Part shown: piece by piece, positions 54,757-64,000 of the stretch
How the letters are laid out: each line of letters opens with the position of its first letter
How positions within the stretch are numbered: the stretch's first letter is position 1
Source of the DNA: Janthinobacterium sp. J1-1
GTDB lineage: Bacteria; Pseudomonadota; Gammaproteobacteria; Burkholderiales; Burkholderiaceae_D
Assembly (NCBI RefSeq): GCF_030944405.1
Contig: NZ_CP132339.1
Span: 5,146,001-5,210,000, forward strand
DNA length: 64,000 nt
Direction: 5' to 3'
Made by a program: the position numbers and the translations under genes
Notes under the pieces: generated by a model
Database searches by the model: none
The model's input: only the letters and a program-made list of their open reading frames with translations
What the model was told of the DNA's origin: nothing

Positions 54757-56646
54757 TCAAGCCGCCATCACGCTCTCGATCTGCTGCAAGGCCAGCGGAT
54801 CGTCCATCGACGTCAGGTCGCCCGGATGGCGCCCTTCGCACACGGCCTGGATGGCGCGCCGCAGCAACTTGCCCGAACGCGTCTTCGGCAATTGCGGCAC
54901 GAACAGCACACGCGCCGGCCGCGCCACGGCGCCCAGCTGGCGGTCGACCACCGCCATCACTTCGCGCTCCAGCAGCGCCCTGCCCTGCTCGCTTTCCGCC
55001 GCCCGCGGGTCTTTCAGGATCACGAAGGCCATCGCCACCTGGCCCTTGAGCTTGTCCTCCATGCCGACCACCGCCACTTCCGACACATTCGGGTGGCTGG
55101 AAATGCTCTCCTCGATCTCGCGCGTGCCCAGGCGATGGCCGGCCACATTGATCACGTCGTCGGTGCGGCCCAGGATAAAGTAATAGCCGTCGGCGTCGCG
55201 CAGCCCCCAGTCGAACGTCGAGTACACCTGTTTGTCGCCGAAGGTGGACCAGTAGGTGTCGACAAACCGCTGGTCGTCGCCATACACGGTTTGCAGACAG
55301 CCCGGCGGCAGCGGCCCTTCCAGCACCAGCACGCCCTTTTCATTCGCGCCGCACTCCTCGCCGGTCGATTCATCGAGCAGTTTCACCTTGTAGCCGTACA
55401 TGGCCAGGCCCGGGCTGCCCAGGCGCGTCGGCGTATCGGCCACGCCCCTGGCCACCGACAGGATGGGCCAGCCAGTCTCGGTCTGCCAGTAGTTGTCGAT
55501 GATGTCGACCTTGAGCTCCCCGGCGATCCACTGCGAGGTGGTTTCGTCCAGCGGTTCGCCCGCCAGATACAGCGCCTTCAGCGACGACAGATCGTGCTTG
55601 CGCATCAGCTCCACCGGGTGCTTGCGCAGCACGCGAATGGCCGTCGGCGCCGAGAACATGCGCGTGACCCGGTATTTTTCAACGATGCTCCACCAGATGC
55701 CCGCGTCGGGGCAGATCGGCAGGCCTTCGTACAATATCGTCGCCATGCCGGCGATCAGAGGGCCATACACGATATACGAGTGGCCGACCACCCAGCCGAT
55801 GTCGGAGGTGGCGAAAAAGGTCTCGCCAGGCTGGCCGCAGAACGTATATTGCATCGACGACGCCAGCGCCACCGCATAGCCGCCCACGTCGCGCTGCACG
55901 CCTTTCGGCTTGCCGGTGGTGCCCGAGGTGTACAGCACATACGAGACCTGGTTCGATTCGAGCCAGGTGATGGGTACCTGCGCCTCGAGATGCTGCTCGC
56001 GCAGGGCGGCGTAGTCGACATCGCGCCCGGCCACCAGTGCCATCGGCACCAGCCGACGGTCGACCAGCAGCACGTGTTCGGGCTGGTGCGCAGCGATGCG
56101 GATCGCTTCGTCCAGCAGCGGCTTGTAGGCAATCGGCTTGCCGTTGCGCGAGCCCGCATCGCTGGAAAACACCAGTTTCGGCTGCGCGTCGTCGATGCGG
56201 CTGGCCAGGCTGTTGGAAGCGAAGCCGCCGAACACCACCGAGTGGATGGCGCCGATGCGCGCGCAGGCCAGCATGGCAAACGCCGCTTCGGCGATCATCG
56301 GCATATAGATCAGCACACGGTCGCCCTGGCCCACGCCCAGCGACAGCAGGATCGCCGCGCAGCGCTCCACCTCGCGCTGCAGTTCGCGATAGCTATATGT
56401 GCGCTCGGTATTGGTTTCGGTGGAAATGGCGATCAGCGCCGGTGCGTCGCCACGGGCGCCGACCCAGCGGTCGACGGCGTTATGGCACAGATTCGTCGTG
56501 CCGCCGACGAACCACTTCGTGAATGGCGGCCGGCTGTCGTCGAGCACCTGTGAAAACGGCGTATGCCAGTCTATCTTCTTGGCTTCCTCGCGCCAGAACG
56601 CTTCGGGGTGGTCAATTGAATGCTGGTAAAACTGGGCAAAACTCAT
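54757..56646 (-). CDS. prpE: Propionate-CoA ligase
   Basis: 629 residues, the usual PrpE length. The adenylate-forming motif YTSGTTGKPKGV lies at ~245-256, and the C-terminal acyl-adenylate lysine is in RSGKLLRR (~596-601). It activates propionate to propionyl-CoA in the cytoplasm, the first step of the 2-methylcitrate cycle encoded by the neighbouring prpC, acnD and prpF. It is separated from them by a pair of O-acetyltransferase genes on the same strand. Acetyl-CoA synthetase is the closest alternative, and the neighbourhood favours propionate. Confidence 0.9.
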   Translation of the reverse strand: MSFAQFYQHSIDHPEAFWREEAKKIDWHTPFSQVLDDSRPPFTKWFVGGTTNLCHNAVDRWVGARGDAPALIAISTETNTERTYSYRELQREVERCAAILLSLGVGQGDRVLIYMPMIAEAAFAMLACARIGAIHSVVFGGFASNSLASRIDDAQPKLVFSSDAGSRNGKPIAYKPLLDEAIRIAAHQPEHVLLVDRRLVPMALVAGRDVDYAALREQHLEAQVPITWLESNQVSYVLYTSGTTGKPKGVQRDVGGYAVALASSMQYTFCGQPGETFFATSDIGWVVGHSYIVYGPLIAGMATILYEGLPICPDAGIWWSIVEKYRVTRMFSAPTAIRVLRKHPVELMRKHDLSSLKALYLAGEPLDETTSQWIAGELKVDIIDNYWQTETGWPILSVARGVADTPTRLGSPGLAMYGYKVKLLDESTGEECGANEKGVLVLEGPLPPGCLQTVYGDDQRFVDTYWSTFGDKQVYSTFDWGLRDADGYYFILGRTDDVINVAGHRLGTREIEESISSHPNVSEVAVVGMEDKLKGQVAMAFVILKDPRAAESEQGRALLEREVMAVVDRQLGAVARPARVLFVPQLPKTRSGKLLRRAIQAVCEGRHPGDLTSMDDPLALQQIESVMAA

Positions 56647-56675
56647 GTCTCCTCCTTGGGGTTTTTATGGTGTCA

Positions 56676-57887
56676 TTACATCGGTTTTTCGCCGCGCGGT
56701 CTGTCACGCGGGTCAAACATTTTTGTTGCGGTTAAAAATACATCCGGCTGGGCCGCCATGCATTCCAGCCGTTCGGCGGCGATGCGCCGCGTGTTGGCCG
56801 CCAGCGAGCTTGAGTCAAGGCCCGGGCCAGGCGACTGTGATGCCGGCAACAGCAGCCGCTCCAGCACCACGTCGCCCAGCGCCTTCTTGAAATGCCCGGC
56901 TTCCCAATACCACTGCGTGACGGCGCCGCGCTCGCCGGCAGCGGGAATACGCTCGCAGTTGTACGGGCCAAAGCCGCTGAAATCGTGCAGGGAAATCGAG
57001 GCGCCGGGGTGGCTGGCCTTGATGGCGGCAATCTCGCGCACCAGCTGCGCCTTCCACTGTTCGAACAGCGGCCACAGGCCGGCCGCTTCCAGCATCGCCA
57101 GCCACTGCGCGTGATACGGATAGATCACCAGCTTGATCTGCGCGTCAGTGGTGGACGCCTGCACCAGCAAGGTCCGCAATAGCCGGAAATCGGCCGTGTC
57201 CAGCGCGGTGGTGGATTTTCTTTTCAGGCTGGCGGCATTTTCACGCGCACGCTGGGTGAACATCTTGTGATAGCCGTCGTTGCGCACATGCGCGCCATAG
57301 TCGCGCAAGGGGTTGAAACCGTCGGCTGACAAGATCGCCGCTTCCGCATCATCCTGTATGCGCAAGGTGTTGAGCGCATCCTTGACGGAAGCGAGCGAAA
57401 ACAGCGCGTCGAATTGCCAGTAAGTTAAGCCGACCGGTTTTGCGGCGCTGCGAGCCGGTGATTTCAACGCCAGAAAATCCATGAATTCGACAGCGAGTAT
57501 CACGGTCGCCGGCTTGACGCCGGCGGCCAGCAATTGCGTCAGCTGGTACGCCGAGGTGCCCAGGCCCGTACCCGGTATGGCCAGGTTGTACACCGTGCCA
57601 TGCGCCGCCGCAAACGCCGGCGCGGCCGGATCGAAGCCGATTTCGGCGCGCGAGTTACCGAGTATCAGCACCTGCGGCCGCAGGCGCAGCGCGTGGGCCT
57701 GCTTGATCTGCACCTGGTAGCGAGTCAAGCCCGGCTTGACGGCATTGAAGCCGGGGCGATCGACCACCTTGTACAGGCCATACGGGTCGACGATCACCAC
57801 CAGCGCGATGGCGGCCAATACGCCGAGGATCAAGCAGGCGCACAAGGCCAGCAGAAAGCGTGGATAGTCGCGGGAGCTCGTTTTCAT
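56676..57887 (-). CDS. SGNH-hydrolase-like (AlgJ/AlgX-like) acetyltransferase accessory protein
   Basis: 403 residues, N-terminal membrane anchor (~10-32). The GNSRAEIGFD motif carries the serine of an SGNH hydrolase, the fold used by AlgJ/AlgX-like partners that transfer acetyl groups to exopolysaccharide. It is 10 bp from the MBOAT gene on the same strand and likely forms the periplasmic half of an O-acetylation pair. The polysaccharide acted on is unknown. Confidence 0.78.
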   Translation of the reverse strand: MKTSSRDYPRFLLALCACLILGVLAAIALVVIVDPYGLYKVVDRPGFNAVKPGLTRYQVQIKQAHALRLRPQVLILGNSRAEIGFDPAAPAFAAAHGTVYNLAIPGTGLGTSAYQLTQLLAAGVKPATVILAVEFMDFLALKSPARSAAKPVGLTYWQFDALFSLASVKDALNTLRIQDDAEAAILSADGFNPLRDYGAHVRNDGYHKMFTQRARENAASLKRKSTTALDTADFRLLRTLLVQASTTDAQIKLVIYPYHAQWLAMLEAAGLWPLFEQWKAQLVREIAAIKASHPGASISLHDFSGFGPYNCERIPAAGERGAVTQWYWEAGHFKKALGDVVLERLLLPASQSPGPGLDSSSLAANTRRIAAERLECMAAQPDVFLTATKMFDPRDRPRGEKPM

Positions 57888-57896
57888 TGCCGCTCC

Positions 57897-59420
57897 CTAG
57901 AATTGAAAATACAGGAATTCGGCGGGGCGGTTCAAGGACAGCATGCTGGCCAGCGCCAGGCAGGCGATCGCCGCCGCCCAGCGGCGCGTCGGCTGCCAGA
58001 CCAGATAACTGCCGACAGGTTTGGCATCGAGCGCGGGCGCCACCAGGCGCATGATCTGCTGGGTATTCGGACAGGCAAACGCCAGCAGCGCGGCCAGGCA
58101 GATCCAGCGCCAGCCGTCGATAAAGGCGCTGCCGCCGCCGAGATAAAACGAGACGTTCATGGCCGCCAGAAGCGGCTGCACGGGTAGCAGAAACCGGGCC
58201 AGCGCATCGGGCAAGGCGACGCCATTGCCGCCATACAGGCCATCGACGATGGCCAGCGCGCTGGCCAGGTCGGGCGCGCGAAAGAAGACCCAGGCGGTGC
58301 AGACGGCCACAAAGGTCAGCGCGGTGGAGAAAATCCTCCAGGCGGCCGATGTCGTGGAAAAACGCAGGCGAGCGGCCAGCGGACCCCATGCGCCATGGAC
58401 GCCCAGGAACACGCCGTGCAGGGCACCCCAGACCAGGAAATTCCAGCCGGCGCCATGCCATAGTCCGCCCAGCACCATGGTGATCATCAGGTTCAGGTAG
58501 CGGCGCGCACCGCCATGGCGGTTGCCGCCCAGCGGAATATACAGATAATCGCGCAGGAAGCGCGACAAAGTCATGTGCCAGCGGCGCCAGAATTCGGCGA
58601 TATTGGCCGCCTTGTAGGGCGAATCGAAATTCAGGGGCAGCTTGACGCCGAACAGGCGCGACAGGCCGATGGCCATGTCGGAATAGCCGGAAAAATCGAA
58701 ATACAGCTGAAACGCATACGCCAGCACACCGCTCCAGGCGATCAGCAGCGACGGTTCGCCGGGCTGGTTGAACAGCGCGCCGGCAAACGGCGCCAGGTTA
58801 TCGGCAATCAGCACTTTCTTGGCCAGGCCGATAAAGAAAATGCTGGCGCCGGCGGCGATGTTTTCCTGCGATAGCCGAAAGATGCCGCGGTCGGCGAACT
58901 GCGGCATCATCTCCTTGTGATGCAGCACCGGGCCAGCGATCAGGTGCGGGAAATAGGTGACGAACAGCAGGTAATGGACGAAGCGCCGCTCCCGCACTTG
59001 TCCCCTGTACGTATCGACCAAAAAGGCGATCTGGGTAAAAGTGAAAAACGAGATACCGACCGGCAGGATCACGTGCAGCGCAGGCAGTGGCCGGGCCAGC
59101 AGTTCCGCAATGCCGGCAACCAGGAAGCCCGCATATTTGTAGTAGCCGAGCAGCGCCAGGTTGGCTGCGATGGCGGCAATCAGCAGCGCCTTGCGGCGCC
59201 TGGCCGGCCCGCTAGCCAGCACGGTGGAACAGCCATAATTGACGCAGATGGACGCCAGCAGCAGCGGCACATAGCGCAGATCCCACCAGCCATAGAAAAA
59301 CAGCGAGGCGCCGGCCAGCCAGGCCGCCCCCATGACAGGGCTGCGCCGGCCCAGCAGAAAAAAGCCGGCGAGCGTGACTGGCAAAAAGCCCAGCAGGAAA
59401 ATCCAGGAATTAAATAGCAT
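57897..59420 (-). CDS. MBOAT-family O-acyltransferase (AlgI-like)
   Basis: The start at 59420 (MLFNSWIF) gives 507 residues with about twelve membrane helices; the longer frame upstream has no family resemblance. The catalytic histidine is in GLWHGAGWNF (~320-330), and the HMTLSRFLRDYLYIPLGGNR segment is typical of AlgI-like MBOAT proteins. It passes acetyl groups across the inner membrane to a partner such as the SGNH protein beside it. It lies in the middle of the propionate cluster and is not part of its known pathway. Confidence 0.88.
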   Translation of the reverse strand: MLFNSWIFLLGFLPVTLAGFFLLGRRSPVMGAAWLAGASLFFYGWWDLRYVPLLLASICVNYGCSTVLASGPARRRKALLIAAIAANLALLGYYKYAGFLVAGIAELLARPLPALHVILPVGISFFTFTQIAFLVDTYRGQVRERRFVHYLLFVTYFPHLIAGPVLHHKEMMPQFADRGIFRLSQENIAAGASIFFIGLAKKVLIADNLAPFAGALFNQPGEPSLLIAWSGVLAYAFQLYFDFSGYSDMAIGLSRLFGVKLPLNFDSPYKAANIAEFWRRWHMTLSRFLRDYLYIPLGGNRHGGARRYLNLMITMVLGGLWHGAGWNFLVWGALHGVFLGVHGAWGPLAARLRFSTTSAAWRIFSTALTFVAVCTAWVFFRAPDLASALAIVDGLYGGNGVALPDALARFLLPVQPLLAAMNVSFYLGGGSAFIDGWRWICLAALLAFACPNTQQIMRLVAPALDAKPVGSYLVWQPTRRWAAAIACLALASMLSLNRPAEFLYFQF

Positions 59421-59554
59421 GGCGGCCCCAGGAAGGATGGAAATACACGGACTTGATGGCAAGGACTTCACCACTGCGTCCACGCCATTTTCCTTCGCTG
59501 CCGAGCTTGCGATCCTGCAAAAAATCAAGCCTGCCGGCTATCCGTCTTTCCTCT

Positions 59555-60736
59555 TTACCCTGGCACGCGCACAAAGCCTTCCATCAGCACGCGCGCGCTG
59601 CGGCTCATGATGGCCTTGGTGACGCTCCAGTCGCCGTTGATCTGCGTTGCCTCGGCGCCCACCATCAGGGTGCCGGACGGGTGGCCGAAACGCACGCTGG
59701 TCTTTTCTCCGCCACCGGCCGCCAGATTGACCAGGGTGCCGGGAATCGCCGCCGCCGTGCCGATGGCCACCGCCGCCGTGCCCATCATCGCGTGATGCAG
59801 CTTGCCCATCGACATGGCGCGCACCAGCAGGTCGATATCCTCCGCTTCTACCCGCTTGCCGCTCGACGACACATAACCGGCCGGTCTGGCGACAAACGCC
59901 ACCTTCGGCGTATGCTGGCGCTTGGCCGCTTCGTCCAGGTGGCTGATCAACCCCATGCGCAGGGCACCGTGGGCGCGGATGGTTTCAAAGCGGGCCAGGG
60001 CGGCCGGATCGCCATTGATCGCATCCTGCAGCTCGGTGCCGGCATAGCCGATGGCATCGGCGTCGACAAAGATGGTCGGGATGCCGGCATTAATCATCGT
60101 GACGCGCAAGGTGCCGATGCCGGGTACCTCCAGGTCATCGACCAGCTGGCCGGTGGGGAACATCGAGCCGCCTGCGCCCTCTTCTTCGGCCGCAGGATCG
60201 AGAAACTCGAGTTTCACTTCGGCGGCCGGAAAGGTCACGCCATCGAGTTCGAAGTCGCCCGTCTCCTGCACTTCGCCATTCGTCACGGACACGTGGGCGA
60301 TAATGGTCTTGCCGATATTGGCCTGCCACACGCGCACCACAGCCACGCCGTTGTGCGGGATGCGCGCCGCGTCGACCAGGCCATTGGCGATCGCGAACGA
60401 GCCGACGGCCGCCGACAGGTTGCCGCAGTTGCCGCTCCAGTCGACAAACGGCTTGTCGATGGCGACCTGGCCGAACAGGTAATCGACATCGTGATCTGGC
60501 CTGGCACTTTTGGACAGGATCACCGTCTTGCTGGTGCTCGACGTGGCGCCGCCCATGCCGTCGATCTGCTTGCCATACGGGTCGGGGCTGCCGATCACGC
60601 GCAGCAGCAAGGCGTCGCGCGCCGCGCCCGGCACCTGGGCATCGGCTGGCAGATCCTGCAGGCGGAAGAACACGCCTTTGCTGGTGCCGCCACGCATATA
60701 GGTGGCGGGGATTTTGATTTGGGGGGGATGGGTCAT
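59555..60736 (-). CDS. prpF: 2-methylaconitate cis-trans isomerase
   Basis: The start at 60736 gives 393 residues (the longer open frame has no family support). It belongs to the PrpF family: TYMRGGTSKGVFF at the N-terminus with the SGNCGNLSAAVG segment that forms one catalytic pair of the diaminopimelate-epimerase-like double fold. It isomerises the trans-2-methylaconitate made by AcnD into the form used in the 2-methylcitrate cycle. It sits 113 bp downstream of acnD, in the usual order. Confidence 0.93.
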   Translation of the reverse strand: MTHPPQIKIPATYMRGGTSKGVFFRLQDLPADAQVPGAARDALLLRVIGSPDPYGKQIDGMGGATSSTSKTVILSKSARPDHDVDYLFGQVAIDKPFVDWSGNCGNLSAAVGSFAIANGLVDAARIPHNGVAVVRVWQANIGKTIIAHVSVTNGEVQETGDFELDGVTFPAAEVKLEFLDPAAEEEGAGGSMFPTGQLVDDLEVPGIGTLRVTMINAGIPTIFVDADAIGYAGTELQDAINGDPAALARFETIRAHGALRMGLISHLDEAAKRQHTPKVAFVARPAGYVSSSGKRVEAEDIDLLVRAMSMGKLHHAMMGTAAVAIGTAAAIPGTLVNLAAGGGEKTSVRFGHPSGTLMVGAEATQINGDWSVTKAIMSRSARVLMEGFVRVPG

Positions 60737-60848
60737 TGAAGTTCCTGCTTTGAATGTATGATTGAACCCGAATGCAAGAGCTGGGATCAGACGGGGACGC
60801 CGAGTTCCGGCGGGTCTGACCCCGGATTTACGCTGCGTTCCCAGTAAA

Positions 60849-63455
60849 TTACGCGGCTTTCGACGACTCCAGGAAATCCTGCGCAAACCGCTGCAGCACG
60901 CCACCGGCCTCATAGATCGACACCTCTTCCGCCGTATCGAGGCGGCAGGTGACCGGCACTTCCTCGGTGTCGCCATTGGCGCGGTGGATCAGCAAGGTCA
61001 ATGTGGAGCGCGGCGTGCGCTCGCCCACCACGTCGTAGGTTTCGCTGCCGTCCAGGCCCAGGGTCTTGCGCGTGACGCCTGTCAAAAACTCCAGCGGCAG
61101 CACGCCCATGCCGACCAGGTTGGTGCGATGGATGCGCTCGAAACCTTCGGCGACAATCGCTTCCACGCCGGCCAGGCGCACGCCTTTGGCGGCCCAGTCG
61201 CGCGAGGAACCCTGGCCATAGTCGGCGCCGGCGATGATGATCAGGGGCTGCTTGCGCTCCATGTAGATCTCGATCGCTTCCCACATGCGCGAAATCGTGC
61301 CGTCCGGCTCGATGCGCGTGAGCGAACCCGCTTTCACCTTGCCGTCCTCGACGACCATCTCGTTTTTCAGGGTCGGATTGGCAAAAGTGGCGCGCTGCGC
61401 CGTCAGATGGTCGCCACGATGGGTGGCATAGGAATTGAAGTCCTCCTCGGGCAAGCCCATCTTCGCCAGGTATTCGCCGGCCGCGCTGTCAAGCATGATG
61501 GCGTTCGACGGCGACAGGTGGTCGGTGGTGATATTGTCGCCCAACACGGCCAGCGGACGCATGCCTTTCAAGGGGCGCGCGCCGGCCAGCGCGCCTTCCC
61601 AGTAAGGCGGGCGGCGGATATACGTGGTTTGAGGACGCCAGTCATACAGCGGGCTGACCTTGATGCCGTCGTCCGCCTGTTTGGCGAACATGGGGATATA
61701 CACCTTGCGGAACTGCTCGGGCTTGACGCTGGCGGCGACAATCGCGTCGATCTCTTCGTCCGAAGGCCAGATATCCGCGAGCAAGATCGGCTGGCCGTCG
61801 GGGCCGATGCCCAGCACGTCTTTTTCGATATCGAAGCGGATGGTGCCGGCGATGGCATACGCCACCACCAGCGGCGGCGACGCCAGGAAAGCCTGTTTCG
61901 CATACGGGTGGATGCGGCCGTCGAAGTTGCGGTTGCCGGACAAGACGGCGGTGGCGTACAGGTCGCGCGCCACCACCTCGTCCTGGATCACCGGGTCGAG
62001 CGCGCCCGACATGCCGTTGCACGAAGTGCAGGCAAACGCCACCACGCCAAAGCCCAGCTTTTCGAGTTCGTCCATCAGCCCTGCTTCCTGCAGGTACAGT
62101 TCCACCGTTTTCGAACCGGGCGCCAGCGACGACTTGACCCATGGTTTGCGCAGCAAACCGAGGCGATTGGCGTTGCGGGCGATCAGACCGGCCGCGATCA
62201 TGTTGCGCGGATTATTCGTGTTGGTGCAGCTGGTGATCGCCGCGATGATCACGGCGCCGTCCGGCATCTTGCCCGGCTCGTTTTCCACCACGCCGGAGAT
62301 GCCGCGCGCGGCCAGTTCAGAGGTCGGCACGCGGTTGTGCGGGTTCGACGGGCCGGCGATATTGCGCACCACCGACGACAGGTCGAAGCTCAACACGCGC
62401 TCGTACTCGGCGTCCGCCAGGCTGTCGGCCCACAGTCCCGTTTCTTTCGCATAGGTTTCCACCAGCGCCACCTGCGCGTCTTCGCGCCCGGTCAGTTTCA
62501 GATACTTGATGGTCTGTTCGTCGATATAGAACATGGCGGCGGTGGCGCCGAATTCCGGCGCCATGTTGGAAATCGTGGCGCGGTCGCCCAGGGTCAGGTG
62601 CGAGGCGCCTTCGCCGTAGAACTCCAGGTATGACGAGACGACCTTCTGCTTGCGCAGGAATTCCGTCAGTGCCAGCACGGTGTCGGTGGCGGTGATGCCC
62701 GGCTGCGGCTTGCCGGTCAGCTTGACGCCGATAATGTCCGGCAGGCGCATCCACGAAGCGCGGCCCAGCATCACGCTTTCCGCTTCCAGGCCGCCGACGC
62801 CGATGGCGATCACGCCCAGGGCGTCGACCATGGGGGTGTGCGAATCGGTGCCGACCAGGGTGTCCGGGTAAGCCACGCCGTCCTGCACCTGGATCACGGG
62901 CGACATACGCTCGAGGTTGATCTGGTGCAGGATGCCGTTGCCGGGCGGGATCACGTCGACGTTCTTGAACGCTTTCTTGGTCCAGTCGATAAAGTCGAAA
63001 CGGTCTTCGTTGCGGCGGTCTTCGATGGCGCGGTTCTTGGCAAAGGCGTCGGGATCGAAACCGCCGCATTCGACGGCCAGCGAGTGGTCGACCACCAGCT
63101 GGGTCGGCACCACGGGGTTGACCAGGGCCGGGTCGCCGCCCTGGGCCGCGATGGCGTCGCGCAGGCCGGCCAGGTCGACCAGGGCCGTCTGGCCCAGGAT
63201 GTCATGGCAGACCACGCGCGCAGGAAACCACGGAAAGTCCAGGTCGCGGCGGCGTTCGATAAACTGGCGCAGCGAGGCGTTCAGGCTCTCGGGGTCGCAG
63301 CGGCGCACCAGGTTTTCGGCCAGCACGCGCGAGGTATAAGGCAAGGTGGCATAGGCGCCGGGTTGAATCGCGTCGACGGCGGCGCGCGTGTCGAAGAAAT
63401 CGAGCTGGGTGCCCGGCAAAAGCTTGCGGTGCAAGGTGTTCATCGTGATGCTCAT
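60849..63455 (-). CDS. acnD: Fe/S-dependent 2-methylcitrate dehydratase
   Basis: 868 residues, aconitase superfamily. The three cluster cysteines lie in SCTNTNNPRN (~438) and ACTSCNGMSG (~500-505), and the GSSRDWAAKG loop in the C-terminal domain is the aconitase-family substrate site. AcnD dehydrates 2-methylcitrate and needs PrpF to complete the reaction, unlike PrpD, which is cofactor-free. The start overlaps the prpC stop by one base (TAATG). A second Met at residue 5 is possible. It acts in the cytoplasm in propionyl-CoA breakdown. Confidence 0.95.
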   Translation of the reverse strand: MSITMNTLHRKLLPGTQLDFFDTRAAVDAIQPGAYATLPYTSRVLAENLVRRCDPESLNASLRQFIERRRDLDFPWFPARVVCHDILGQTALVDLAGLRDAIAAQGGDPALVNPVVPTQLVVDHSLAVECGGFDPDAFAKNRAIEDRRNEDRFDFIDWTKKAFKNVDVIPPGNGILHQINLERMSPVIQVQDGVAYPDTLVGTDSHTPMVDALGVIAIGVGGLEAESVMLGRASWMRLPDIIGVKLTGKPQPGITATDTVLALTEFLRKQKVVSSYLEFYGEGASHLTLGDRATISNMAPEFGATAAMFYIDEQTIKYLKLTGREDAQVALVETYAKETGLWADSLADAEYERVLSFDLSSVVRNIAGPSNPHNRVPTSELAARGISGVVENEPGKMPDGAVIIAAITSCTNTNNPRNMIAAGLIARNANRLGLLRKPWVKSSLAPGSKTVELYLQEAGLMDELEKLGFGVVAFACTSCNGMSGALDPVIQDEVVARDLYATAVLSGNRNFDGRIHPYAKQAFLASPPLVVAYAIAGTIRFDIEKDVLGIGPDGQPILLADIWPSDEEIDAIVAASVKPEQFRKVYIPMFAKQADDGIKVSPLYDWRPQTTYIRRPPYWEGALAGARPLKGMRPLAVLGDNITTDHLSPSNAIMLDSAAGEYLAKMGLPEEDFNSYATHRGDHLTAQRATFANPTLKNEMVVEDGKVKAGSLTRIEPDGTISRMWEAIEIYMERKQPLIIIAGADYGQGSSRDWAAKGVRLAGVEAIVAEGFERIHRTNLVGMGVLPLEFLTGVTRKTLGLDGSETYDVVGERTPRSTLTLLIHRANGDTEEVPVTCRLDTAEEVSIYEAGGVLQRFAQDFLESSKAA

Positions 63456-64000
63456 TATTTGCGGTCCTTGATCGGCACGAATTGCAGGTCTTCCGGGCCC
63501 ACGTAGTTGGCGCTAGGACGGATGATCTTGTTGTCGATGCGCTGTTCGATGATGTGGGCGGCCCAACCCGAGGTGCGCGAGATGACGAACAGCGGGGTGA
63601 ACATCGCCGTCGGCACGCCCATCATGTGGTAGGACACGGCCGAGAACCAGTCCAGGTTCGGGAACATGTTCTTGATCTCCCACATCACCGTTTCCAGGCG
63701 TTCGGCGATATCGAACATCTTGGTCGAACCCGCTTCCTGAGACAGCGAGCGGGCCACTTCCTTGATGACCACATTGCGCGGGTCGGAAATCGTGTAGACG
63801 GGATGGCCGAAGCCGATCACCACTTCCTTGTTGGCGACACGCTCGCGGATGTCCGCTTCGGCTTCGTCGGCGTTGTCGTAGCGTTTTTGAATGTCGAGCG
63901 CCACTTCATTGGCGCCGCCGTGTTTCGGGCCGCGCAGCGCGCCGATGGCGCCGGTGATGGCCGAGTGGATGTCCGAACCCGTGCCGGCGATCACGCGGCT
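63455..64000 (-). CDS. prpC: 2-methylcitrate synthase (partial, runs off the window)
   Basis: The last 181 residues are present, in frame from 64000; the 5' part is outside. The [12 protein letters not shown] and [16 protein letters not shown] motifs are those of the citrate-synthase catalytic region, with the catalytic histidines. PrpC condenses propionyl-CoA with oxaloacetate. The stop overlaps the acnD start by one base, consistent with a prpC-acnD-prpF operon. A plain citrate synthase is unlikely given the neighbours. Confidence 0.92.
   Translation of the reverse strand, partial: SRVIAGTGSDIHSAITGAIGALRGPKHGGANEVALDIQKRYDNADEAEADIRERVANKEVVIGFGHPVYTISDPRNVVIKEVARSLSQEAGSTKMFDIAERLETVMWEIKNMFPNLDWFSAVSYHMMGVPTAMFTPLFVISRTSGWAAHIIEQRIDNKIIRPSANYVGPEDLQFVPIKDRK

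Noticed and set aside
1..64000. CRISPR array or rRNA operon
   Set aside because: No regularly spaced repeats and no rRNA-like sequence were seen.

Overview
The window looks like a chromosomal segment of a GC-rich betaproteobacterium, most likely Oxalobacteraceae (Janthinobacterium, Duganella or Massilia type). This is an inference from gene content and codon bias, not from a database match. The core genes include alaC, an MFS/LysR divergent pair, prc, a chemotaxis receptor, tdk, reverse transsulfuration genes, a penicillin-acylase-family enzyme, an HD-GYP protein, a TonB receptor, a nucleobase permease and the 2-methylcitrate (propionate) cluster prpC-acnD-prpF-prpE, which runs off the right edge inside prpC.

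Layout. 1-1.7 kb: an AbiE-like toxin-antitoxin pair with its own promoter and tandem operator repeats. 1.8-13.2 kb: core metabolism, transport, periplasmic protease and chemotaxis genes, with three copies of a ~122 bp structured intergenic element (1625, 4007 and 7614). 13.2-18.1 kb: an accessory island made of an intact IS5-family element, a decayed second transposase and an AT-rich, translationally coupled two-gene cassette of unknown function. 18.3-34.3 kb: mostly core genes, with a decayed EAL-domain gene and a tRNA-Leu(UAA). 34.5-50.9 kb: a tail-plus-lysis cluster (tube, frameshifted chaperone pair, tape measure, tip proteins, fibre, holin, GH19 endolysin, two spanins) with a zinc-finger putative antiterminator and an S24-type repressor, but no capsid, portal, terminase or integrase. 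It is either a flexible (F-type) tailocin or a prophage remnant. 50.9-54.6 kb: a three-gene operon of an astacin-like metalloprotease, an 804-residue caspase-like protein and an unknown protein, lying between the tailocin repressor and prpE. 54.8-64 kb: the propionate cluster, with an MBOAT/SGNH O-acetyltransferase pair inserted between prpE and prpF.

How the parts work together. The tailocin cluster shows a coherent control circuit: a LexA/CI-like repressor with palindromic operators, a Q-like protein encoded just ahead of the late genes, and four intrinsic terminators embedded in the same-strand late operon that would need antitermination. The two protease genes and their partner are the best candidate for an undescribed system (programmed cell death, defence or secreted toxin). 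The three-copy RNA element is the best candidate for an undescribed or poorly described non-coding element.
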